A stretch of 20,300 bases of DNA from the IMG/VR virus record IMGVR_UViG_3300032083_000294, positions 1-20,300 of that record. One strand, 5' to 3'. The position numbers and the translations under genes were made by a program. The notes under the pieces were generated by a model. That model had not been told where the DNA came from. It was given only the letters and a program-made list of their open reading frames with translations, and made no database searches. The stretch comes from a virus. Position 1 is the first letter of the stretch. Each line of letters starts with the position of its first letter. Shown in pieces: positions 6,391 through 13,200 of this stretch.

Positions 6391-7293
6391 ATGTCCAATG
6401 TAGTTGAAACACTACAGAACTTTTTGGCACAGGCTTGTAAAGAGCCTGTGTCTGTATCATCAGAGATTATTGATGAGTTTGGAGAGTTGTGTAAAGAAGC
6501 ATTTAAAAAACAATTTACACAGGAGAGAGAGAAAAAATTTAGAATTAGAATGTCTAACATTGGTAGGCCCATATGCCAATTGCAAATGGAAAAAGAAAAT
6601 AAGGGTGCTGACATTGAAGAGCAACCTTATAATTCTAAACTAAGAAATATGTTTGGGGACATTATAGAAGTAATAACATATGCTATGATGAAAGCATCTA
6701 ATGTAAATATAGAAAGCTACCAAAAGAAAGTAAAGTATAAAATACATGACGAGCTAGAAATGTCTGGTAGCACTGATGTAGAAATAGATGGTAAAGTTTA
6801 TGATATTAAATCAGCTAGCCCTTTTTCTTATGATAAAAAATTTGGAAAAGATGGTGGAGGATTTACTAAAGTTGCAGAAGAAGATGTGTTTGGATACTTA
6901 TCCCAGGGTTATCTATACGCAGAGTCTCTTGGTAAACCTTTTGGTGGATGGATTGTAATTAATAAATCAACAGGAGAGATACAACTTACTGCTCCTCCCA
7001 CTGATGATAGTAAATATAAAGACCAAGCAATAGGTTTAGCTAAACGTAATGCTGAACATATACTTAATGGTAAAGAGTTTAAGAGATGCTTTACTGATGA
7101 GGAGGAAACATTTAGACAAGTAAAAACTGGTAACAGAAAACTTGGAACTATCTGTTCTTTCTGTTCTTACAAGAAACCTTGTTGGGGTGACAAGATAAAG
7201 TTCCTACCACAGCAACAATCAAAGGCCCGTAATCCGAGATGGTTTTGGTATACGGAAGTTAATCAACCTAGAGAGGATAACAATGTCGGATGA
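6391..7293 (+). CDS. Cas4/AddB-like PD-(D/E)XK exonuclease with probable Fe-S cluster
   Basis: This 300-aa RecB-family nuclease has Glu93 (GDIIEV), Asp129 (GSTDVEIDG) and Asp138-x-Lys140 (VYDIKSAS) as the metal-binding and catalytic set. The QxxxY-type motif is QGYLY (172-176). The iron-sulfur pattern of Cas4 and AddB is present: a lone Cys62 (GRPICQLQ) near the N-terminus plus C-x2-C-x5-C at the C-terminus (CSFCSYKKPC, 255, 258, 264). Family knowledge says such enzymes are DNA exonucleases. Here it probably degrades host DNA and resects ends for recombination, the role of T7 gp6. No cas1 or cas2 is nearby, so a CRISPR role is not suggested. It starts one base after the previous stop, and its own stop overlaps the next gene by 11 bases. 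Confidence 0.85.
   Translation: MSNVVETLQNFLAQACKEPVSVSSEIIDEFGELCKEAFKKQFTQEREKKFRIRMSNIGRPICQLQMEKENKGADIEEQPYNSKLRNMFGDIIEVITYAMMKASNVNIESYQKKVKYKIHDELEMSGSTDVEIDGKVYDIKSASPFSYDKKFGKDGGGFTKVAEEDVFGYLSQGYLYAESLGKPFGGWIVINKSTGEIQLTAPPTDDSKYKDQAIGLAKRNAEHILNGKEFKRCFTDEEETFRQVKTGNRKLGTICSFCSYKKPCWGDKIKFLPQQQSKARNPRWFWYTEVNQPREDNNVG
6428..6450 (+). repeat. Hairpin CACAGGCT / AGCCTGTG
   Basis: A perfect 8-bp, GC-rich stem with a 7-base loop (TGTAAAG), about 40 bases after the exonuclease start codon. There is no T run after it, so it is not a terminator. It could slow early translation. Confidence 0.4.
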
Positions 7294-7609
7294 TAAGGCC
7301 AATGGCAAAGATAAATATAATTTTGGGGAAGGTATAACTATAGTTATATCTCCTCAATCTCCTAGCACATTTGCTTGTGGGATAGATAAAGGTTACGAAG
7401 ATGATACCGCAGAGAAGACTGCAGTAAAGACTATAGCATTAGGTCTTTGTGAATTAGCATTACATCAACCAGACATGGTGTTTGAAGTAGGGTTAAAAGT
7501 TAGGTCACAGATGGAAGCAAACCTTTATGATGCTGACATAGATGAAAATAACAACATAGTGGACATAGAAGAATGGCTAAAAAAATTCAAAAAACCAACC
7601 CTAAACTAA
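7283..7609 (+). CDS. Hypothetical acidic protein, 108 aa
   Basis: Unrecognised, acidic and soluble. After a charged N-terminus comes a strand-rich part (GITIVISPQSP) and then an amphipathic helix region (about 45-80, AEKTAVKTIALGLCELALHQPDMV). The end is acidic, then basic. The start ATG 7283 has GAGAGGA at 7271-7277 as ribosome binding site and lies inside the end of the exonuclease gene. Its 3' end overlaps the next gene by 37 bases. Position between two nucleases suggests a DNA-related accessory role. It also contains a perfect 16-bp palindrome at 7333-7348. Confidence 0.75.
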   Translation: MSDDKANGKDKYNFGEGITIVISPQSPSTFACGIDKGYEDDTAEKTAVKTIALGLCELALHQPDMVFEVGLKVRSQMEANLYDADIDENNNIVDIEEWLKKFKKPTLN

Positions 7610-7980
7610 ATACTAATAACAAGTTTGACCTTGATTTAAAGTATGGACAGATGCGTGAGAAACAAGTTCACAATATGTTTTACAATAAAAAGATTGAAGT
7701 TAAAACAGAACGAGACTGGTGGGCAAAGACAGGTAACATAGCTATTGAAGTAGCCTGTAATGGTAAACCCAGTGGGATTAGCGTTACTAAATGTGACTAC
7801 TGGATACATGTACTAGCCATTGGTAAAAAAGATTACTGTAAATTAGTATTTCCTATTGACAGAATAAAAAAATTAACTAAAAAATATAAGGATAAATCAA
7901 GAATGTTAGGAGATAGAAACGCATCTAAATGTATCCTAATACCACTAAAAGAATTATTTAATAAGGAGAATATAGCTTAA
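7573..7980 (+). CDS. PD-(D/E)XK nuclease, candidate Holliday-junction resolvase
   Basis: This 135-aa basic protein carries a restriction-fold signature: FDLDLKYGQ (18-25), KKIEVKTERDWW (39-50, Glu42 and Lys44 as E-x-K) and TGNIAIEV (53-60). It resembles small phage-encoded endonucleases I remember with the EVKTE...TGN.AIE pattern, which are often annotated as resolvase or MvaI-like. In T7 the endonuclease gp3 fills this role by trimming branched DNA before packaging. Here the neighbouring Cas4-like exonuclease would complete the recombination set. The family is fairly clear; the exact substrate is not. A near-copy of the palindrome (7767-7777) encodes KPSG in the core. Confidence 0.7.
   Translation: MAKKIQKTNPKLNTNNKFDLDLKYGQMREKQVHNMFYNKKIEVKTERDWWAKTGNIAIEVACNGKPSGISVTKCDYWIHVLAIGKKDYCKLVFPIDRIKKLTKKYKDKSRMLGDRNASKCILIPLKELFNKENIA
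7767..7777. repeat. Palindrome near-copy ACCCAGTGGGA
   Basis: One mismatch at the outer base, in the resolvase candidate, encoding Lys-Pro-Ser-Gly. Confidence 0.7.
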
Positions 7981-8255
7981 TGAAAAGCGTAGATATTTTA
8001 AAGAAAGCAGTTAGTTATGTAGGAGATAGCAGAGAAAAAGAGTATGGTAATAAATTAAAGAACCATGATAACATTGCAAAGTTGTGGTCTGCCTACAAAG
8101 ACACAGAGTTTACAGCTAGAGATGTAGCTGTAATGATGGCCTTACTTAAAGTTGCTCGAACAAAGCAAGGTAAAGTATCAGAGGATACCTTTATAGATGG
8201 GGCCGCATACATGGCAATAGCAGGAGATATACACGATGAACTTCATAATAAATAG
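7980..8255 (+). CDS. DUF6378-like phage protein, 91 aa
   Basis: The pattern REKEYGN...NHDNIAKLWSAY...TARDVAVMMALLKVARTK...DTFIDGAAYMAIAGDI matches the small all-helical phage family annotated DUF6378. Its order of Glu, His and Asp residues on helices recalls MazG/dUTPase-like all-alpha pyrophosphatases. Nucleotide clean-up is therefore a possible role, but it is inference. Full length for the family. The start TAATG overlaps the previous stop, with AAGGAG at 7963-7968. The end overlaps the next small gene by 20 bases. Confidence 0.8.
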   Translation: MKSVDILKKAVSYVGDSREKEYGNKLKNHDNIAKLWSAYKDTEFTARDVAVMMALLKVARTKQGKVSEDTFIDGAAYMAIAGDIHDELHNK

Positions 8256-8412
8256 AGAACAAGTTGAGAAACTTATAAACTATCTATTTACCAGACCTTA
8301 TAAAGAAGTGTTTGGTCTAATAGAAATGTTATCTAAAAATCTAAAAACTTTGGATGAGAATATCAATCCAGATTTTGTTAAGAAAAATGACGACCCTTCC
8401 AAAAAAAAATAG
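8236..8412 (+). CDS. Small conserved-looking phage protein, 58 aa
   Basis: The reading is MNFIINREQVEKLINYLFTR... followed by PYKEVFGLIEMLSKNLK. It is helical and has a good ribosome binding site (AGGAG at 8222-8226, 9 bases before the ATG). It overlaps the DUF6378-like gene by 20 bases and the next gene by 26. Short proteins with the INREQ...LINYL.TRPY.EVF pattern are familiar to me from marine phage genomes, where they are unnamed. The function is unknown. Confidence 0.75.
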   Translation: MNFIINREQVEKLINYLFTRPYKEVFGLIEMLSKNLKTLDENINPDFVKKNDDPSKKK

Positions 8413-8626
8413 TTCCACTCTAATTAACCTCGAAGTGAAGTTAAATAAAGATGGAACTATTAGTTTTGATTATGACTATGTTAGCCCAGATACGTTTGTG
8501 TCTGAGGTTAACAGGGTCAACCCAGACTTCCCTCACACCCACACCATTGCGGCTATGATTAGAAATACTGTAAGTGAATTAGATTATATTGGTGCGGAAA
8601 TGCAAAAATTATTAAAGGCTATCTAG
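8387..8626 (+). CDS. Hypothetical protein, 79 aa, last gene of the + operon
   Basis: Unrecognised. I choose ATG 8387 (MTTLPKKNSS...) over the in-frame ATG 8354, because the longer form would sit deep in the previous gene. A basic, Ser-rich start is followed by strands (INLEVKLNKDGTISFDYDYV) and a C-terminal helix (AAMIRNTVSELDYIGAEMQKLL). It closes the replication operon and overlaps the end of the opposing hydrolase gene by 8 bases. A 9-bp inverted repeat (8408-8416 with 8453-8461) spans its first codons. Confidence 0.65.
   Translation: MTTLPKKNSSTLINLEVKLNKDGTISFDYDYVSPDTFVSEVNRVNPDFPHTHTIAAMIRNTVSELDYIGAEMQKLLKAI
8408..8461 (+). repeat. Inverted repeat AATAGTTCC / GGAACTATT
   Basis: A perfect 9-bp stem (8408-8416 with 8453-8461) encloses 36 bases that themselves hold a 5-bp stem (TTAAC/GTTAA). 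It covers the stop of the 58-aa gene and early codons of the 79-aa gene. A transcript could fold here and influence translation of the last gene. Confidence 0.4.
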
Positions 8627-9434
8627 CTTTATATGGGTCTATATAAAAGTAGTGTTCTCCATATTTTTTACCGTTCGACATTGGGTCTTGATTAAAATAC
8701 AAAGCACCCCCAGTATTATCTTTTAATTTACCTGCTAGTAAATCTCTAGCTATGTTAAAGGCTTTTATATACTTCTCTTCATGCGTTTTTCTAGGATTAT
8801 TAAACCTGTCTTCAAATTCTGTGACCCCTAAGAAGTCTCCGCTTCTAATTAATTTTTCTATTCTAGTTTCTCCTTTTCCAATACTAAACCCTGTCTTTTT
8901 ATTTGCTCTGTTAACTACAACGTTTGCCATAGCTAACATCTCTTCTTCGTTTAAATTCTTATCACCTGCTTCCGTGACAATCATTTTAGCAATTAAGTCT
9001 GCATCATACATAAATTTAATTTCATCTGGCTTTTCTTTTGAAACTATAGGCGTTTCTACCTTTTCAACTTTAACATCCCCAGTGGGAACATTATCTTTAT
9101 CAAATTGTTGCCCAGGCCTAGCTTCAATTATTTGTTTTTCTTTTTCTTTCCCATAGCCAAGCAAACTTTGAACTCGTTCTTTCATGTAAGATATAAATCC
9201 ATCTCTATCATTACTTAAATCTTCTACAACTATATCATTGTAATCTACTTTGTTCATACCATACTTAGATTCTTGATACTCTTGTTTAATTACATCCATA
9301 GCCTCTTTGTCATTTATGTATGGAGATACATAGCTTTCTTCAAAGCCTTTACCAAGAACTACTGTCTGCCCTTCTATTTCTTTTGTTTGTAATCTTTCTG
9401 TTTGTTGATTTAACGCATCACTTGTTTCTGTCAT
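8619..9434 (-). CDS. SleB-type cell-wall hydrolase (endolysin or virion lysin), 271 aa
   Basis: The C-terminal half is a Hydrolase_2/SleB domain: IVTEAGDKN with the catalytic-type Glu, MLAMANVVVNRA, ...FEDRF..., FNIARDLLAG, DNTGGALYFNQ and GEHYFY at the end. Such enzymes cleave peptidoglycan glycan strands. The first 150 or so residues are polar and charged with no recognised domain and no signal peptide, so export would need a holin, or the enzyme is carried in the virion. I start at ATG 9434 (MTETSDALNQ). An upstream in-frame start at 9491 would run through the previous gene's end. No clear Shine-Dalgarno is seen. It is the last gene of the - operon, after a run of small membrane proteins, which suits a lysis cassette. 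A palindrome near-copy (9077-9087) encodes VPTG. Confidence 0.8.
   Translation of the reverse strand: MTETSDALNQQTERLQTKEIEGQTVVLGKGFEESYVSPYINDKEAMDVIKQEYQESKYGMNKVDYNDIVVEDLSNDRDGFISYMKERVQSLLGYGKEKEKQIIEARPGQQFDKDNVPTGDVKVEKVETPIVSKEKPDEIKFMYDADLIAKMIVTEAGDKNLNEEEMLAMANVVVNRANKKTGFSIGKGETRIEKLIRSGDFLGVTEFEDRFNNPRKTHEEKYIKAFNIARDLLAGKLKDNTGGALYFNQDPMSNGKKYGEHYFYIDPYKAR
8628..8647. terminator. Weak AT-only hairpin at the convergent junction
   Basis: TTTATAT (8628-8634), loop GGGTCT, ATATAAA (8641-8647) begins one base after the + operon's last stop. No run of T follows on either strand, and it lies inside the hydrolase frame, so termination is doubtful. It is the only candidate found at the junction. 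Confidence 0.2.
9077..9087. repeat. Palindrome near-copy CCCCAGTGGGA
   Basis: One mismatch at the outer base, in the hydrolase gene (minus strand), encoding Val-Pro-Thr-Gly. Confidence 0.7.
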
Positions 9435-9453
9435 AAATACTACTATTATTAAA

Positions 9454-9891
9454 CTATTTTTTAACCAAGCTACCACCAAAGTACAATCCAATAATTGCTG
9501 ACATTAGATGGGTATCCAGAGGTGTAATTACTACGCCAAAGAACTCTTTATCCATAGTTATTTCTTTTTGTTCTACTAAGAATAAAAATCCTCTAGAAAA
9601 TTCTGTCCAAGTTAAATACACACTTGTATCAAAAAATACAGGTGCTAATTTAGGCCAAGCAATAATAAAAAATACAGCAGTTAAAGCTATAATTCTTCTA
9701 GTAAATTGAAAACCTTTGTTCTCATATGTTCTAGCTTTATCAATATGTTTCATTTGATTATCAGCTCTAGCTAATAACATTTTTTGCTCGTCTTGTTTTG
9801 CTTTGATACTCTGTGACCAAATGGACATAACTCCACCTAGCACACTAGAGCCTAGCATTGTAATCATTTCTACTGGTAACCCACCTAACAT
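9454..9891 (-). CDS. Membrane protein, 145 aa, holin candidate
   Basis: Hydrophobic segments lie at about 8-25 (EMITMLGSSVLGGVMSIW), 66-86 (RIIALTAVFFIIAWPKLAPVF) and 128-142 (HLMSAIIGLYFGGSL). Between the first two is a charged helix (28-60), and between the last two a 40-residue soluble loop. Size, topology and position just upstream of the cell-wall hydrolase suggest a holin, though I cannot assign a known holin family. Proteins with the ITPLDTH...AIIGLYFGGS ending are familiar from marine phages as hypotheticals. AGGAG sits ahead of the ATG (minus-strand reading TAAGGAGAAATAAATG). The stop is 19 bases before the hydrolase start. Confidence 0.75.
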   Translation of the reverse strand: MLGGLPVEMITMLGSSVLGGVMSIWSQSIKAKQDEQKMLLARADNQMKHIDKARTYENKGFQFTRRIIALTAVFFIIAWPKLAPVFFDTSVYLTWTEFSRGFLFLVEQKEITMDKEFFGVVITPLDTHLMSAIIGLYFGGSLVKK

Positions 9892-9901
9892 TTATTTCTC
9901 C

Positions 9902-10009
9902 TTATACTATGTAACTAAATATAATTACAATTAGAATAATGCCTATAGCACTAGCAAAAATTTTGCCTTTTTTACTTAGACCATTCCACATTTCTTTTAT
10001 TTTATTCAT
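9902..10009 (-). CDS. Small single-pass membrane protein, 35 aa
   Basis: The minus strand reads MNKIKEMWNGLSKKGKIFAS... ending in a hydrophobic segment (AIGIILIVIIFSYIV). A basic amphipathic N-terminus of about 18 residues precedes one C-terminal membrane helix. A perfect AGGAGG lies just upstream of the ATG (10013-10018 on the + strand as cctcct). The gene exactly fills the gap between its neighbours. It is probably part of the lysis or membrane-protein cluster; pinholin-like or regulatory roles are possible but unproven. Confidence 0.75.
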   Translation of the reverse strand: MNKIKEMWNGLSKKGKIFASAIGIILIVIIFSYIV

Positions 10010-10017
10010 ATTTCCTC

Positions 10018-10224
10018 CTAGTTATCTCCTAACTTTTTGTTAATATTTTTAATCTCTGATTCTATAACTGCAAGTCTTACCTCCATTTTAGTAAACATAA
10101 CCAGAGCTTCTTCTATTCTGTCGATGTCATTTTCCATTGCAGATATACGTTGTGAAGTCATACCCCATGTAATACCTAAAGCTAAGACAACCCCAACAAA
10201 CCAAACTGTATCTTTTAAATTCAT
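10018..10224 (-). CDS. Membrane-anchored coiled-coil protein, 68 aa
   Basis: One N-terminal membrane segment (about 7-22, VWFVGVVLALGITWGM) is followed by a coiled-coil-like helix with regular hydrophobic spacing (RISAMENDIDRIEEALVMFTKMEVRLAVIESEIKNINKKL). The shape resembles inner-membrane spanins (Rz type), but it is short for one. It also parallels the larger 167-aa protein at 18036-18539, which has the same anchor-plus-coil plan. AGGAG lies ahead of the ATG (minus reading CTAGGAGATAACAATATG), very close to the stop of the 1419-aa gene. No outer-membrane partner gene was found beside it. Confidence 0.75.
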   Translation of the reverse strand: MNLKDTVWFVGVVLALGITWGMTSQRISAMENDIDRIEEALVMFTKMEVRLAVIESEIKNINKKLGDN

Positions 10225-10235
10225 ATTGTTATCTC

Positions 10236-13200
10236 CTAGAAAAATAAGTTCTCATCACCTTTAAATATATTAAGAGGCGGTATAGAATCTTTTGTTTCAA
10301 ATCCCATTGTTCTTTGTTTAATATAATCTCTGAGAACATCATACTCTGCTCCTTTTTTTATTAGGATTTCAGAAGAGTCATCAAATCTTTTTTTCATATG
10401 GGATTTTATAGATTTAATAAAATCATCGGGGGTTTTATCAAAATCATCTAATGCCATTATAAACATATGTTCTGGTATTTTACCAGTATGAAAATATTTA
10501 TCTGCCGCACTTCTTGCTAAATAAGAATATGAGTATTGAGTATTTCTAGCTAATATATTATATTGAAATTGAAGTTTACCAAAGTATGCTTCTTCTACAC
10601 TATATGAAGATAAGAACCTAGCAAACCAATCATCAAAATCCCTATCAATTATAGGTTTACCTTTTTTATTAAAGTAAGTTTTGTCTCCCTCTTTTTGAAA
10701 AGCTAATTCAAAAGCCGCATGAAAGGGGGTAGGCAATAGGACTTTATAAGCATCCCTTCTCTCTTCTGTGGTGTATTGAATAGTATCACTAACATTAGAA
10801 GCTAAGTCAGTAAATATAACTGGCAGTACATCAACAAATAAATCTTGAAGAATTATATCATACCCAGGAACACTTAAAATACTTTTAGGGTCAAAATTAG
10901 GTACGCCTAATGTAGACTGTAAATCTAAACCTGTTGCACTAGGAAGACCAAATAACATTTCAGAAGGTAACCCTAATTCATACAGTCGTTGACTTAATGT
11001 TCTTACATTATCTTTCATTACAGTATTATAAAATTGAATTGAACTATCTACACTTCTAATTCCTATAGTTTGAGTTACTCCTGCTACTAGTGTAGACGCA
11101 AGAAAAAACGCACCAAATCCTTTGTATTCTTTTCTTCTAACTGCGTTACTTAAATGTTCTCCAAATTGTGCGTACCAATTTTGTTGCCATGTTTTAAATA
11201 AACCTACAGGTTTAGCTAGTATACCAAGACCTCTCTCAGTAAATAAAGAAGGCCTATCAATTATATCGTATCTAACCATGTACATATCTGCCATGTTAGA
11301 CACATTTCTATACATTGCAGGATTTTCTGGAACTCCCATTTGTTTGTATAAATTTCTAAACATAAATGCGGCTTGCATCCTAGAGTATTGTTCAATTCTG
11401 CCTGTAGCATTTAACCCACTTAAATTGTACGCAATTTTTTTAGCTACCCCAACGTAATCCCCTTTCTCTAATGCGTTTTTAAATTCTGTTCTAACTTTAC
11501 CTTTTCTAAATATAGCTTCACCAAAAAACTCATTCATAAACTTTTTATTTATAGTGCCATACTTCATCATAGCATCTACAAACTCCATAGTTTTAGGCGT
11601 AACAAACATCATATCTTTAAAAGAATCTGCCCATGCTCTATGAGGGCTAATAACACCTCCTGTCTTGTCTGCTAGTGTGTGCAGTTTAGCTACAATTATT
11701 TGCGAGGGTTGTATTCCCTGTGCCGCCATGAATCTGCCGTTCCAAAAAAATAAACTTCTAAAAGCTGTGTATGCATTTAGTCTACCAAAAAAATTATCTA
11801 TATCTCTTAACATAATTCCCGTGTGCTTACTTGTAGGCTCAAAAATAAGTTTATTAATAAAGCTAGATATTCCACTTGCAGGAGTTAATCCTACCGCATC
11901 TTGATAAAGTTTATATGCTGTTGCTGTTTGATTTGGATAAGAATTAGATATAGAAAAAGTATCTTTTACAAGATGCCCATCTCTTGCTATATATTTATTA
12001 TACATTTTTGCATCGGTAATTGGTTCGTAAAAAAATTTATTAAAGAAGTTATCTAGCTCAAGCATATGTGTTTTTTTAACTGAGCCTCTTACATAACTTT
12101 CTATTACAAATTTAAAATCTTTTAAACCTTTCTTGCCTGGTGCTGTTCCCGAAAAACCTCCAACAAAATTACCTTCTCTTCTCTTTTTACCTAATGCTCC
12201 TACCTCTCCTACTAAACCAGTTCTCTTTGTTTCAAATAAAATTTTTCTAACATTATCCGGCAAGTCTTTTAGCGATTTGTAGTTTACTTGAGAATGAGCA
12301 AGTAAATTTATATCATCATCTACTCTATAAAATTTAGAGCCTGTCCTTTGATAGTTGTCATTTAGTCTAGCATTAGCTGTAAGATTAGAGTCTTCTTTTA
12401 ATATTTTATTTACTATTTCATCAGCCTTCTTTTTTGTAGGTGCATAATCTATATACAATAGTTTATCACTTTTACCACCTTCTCCCACTCTAATTAAATA
12501 TCTATCGTTCCATCTATGCGGAAAGAAGTTTGGCTGTTTATCAACTTCTATTTTTTCCTTACTAAAGTTTACTCTAGATTGTATTAAGTTATCATACACA
12601 TCATCAAGCCCGTTGCGTATTTGTAAAAACGCCGCCGCTTCTTCTGCATCTAATTTAAATTCATCTTTTAGTGCACTGTGTTTTATATTTCCATTTTGTT
12701 CAAATAGCTGAGGCTTTTTACCAGACAAGTACACTTCTTCTACTTTTATAAAAGCATCTTTAACTTTAATTTGTCTATTAGTTGATAGTTTTTCTAAATA
12801 GTAAAATATAGAGCCATGTCCCATCTTTACATCTACTAATTTAGTAGCAGGAACCATGTCTCCTTTTACTATTAATAGCTGTTCTGTCTTTTCTATTTTT
12901 GAAAATGGTTTTAGGTTATTTCCTAACTTAGTATCAAAATATGCTTTAGCTTCTTTTTCACTAAAAAATATTTTTTTTACAGGAGTTATTTTTCCTGCTT
13001 GTTCTGTTACAATTTTATATCCTTGTGTCCATTCTGGTTTTAAAAATACGCCATGTCTAGTAGGGTCATCTAATCGTAGCTCTGTATCCCTATCAATTTT
13101 AATTCTCATTAAATTAATTTTTTGATTTAATACATTAAGTATAGGAAACTTTTTAAATGCTAATTGTTTGGTTAAAATACCTCTACCAATAAAAGGGTCT

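Noticed and set aside
6391-7293. CRISPR-associated Cas4 and a CRISPR locus
   Set aside because: No cas1, cas2 or spaced repeats are present; phage recombination use is the simpler reading.
9435-9491. N-terminal extension of the cell-wall hydrolase as a signal anchor
   Set aside because: The hydrophobic residues come from reading through the end of the 145-aa gene in another frame; the ATG at 9434 after that gene's stop is more natural.
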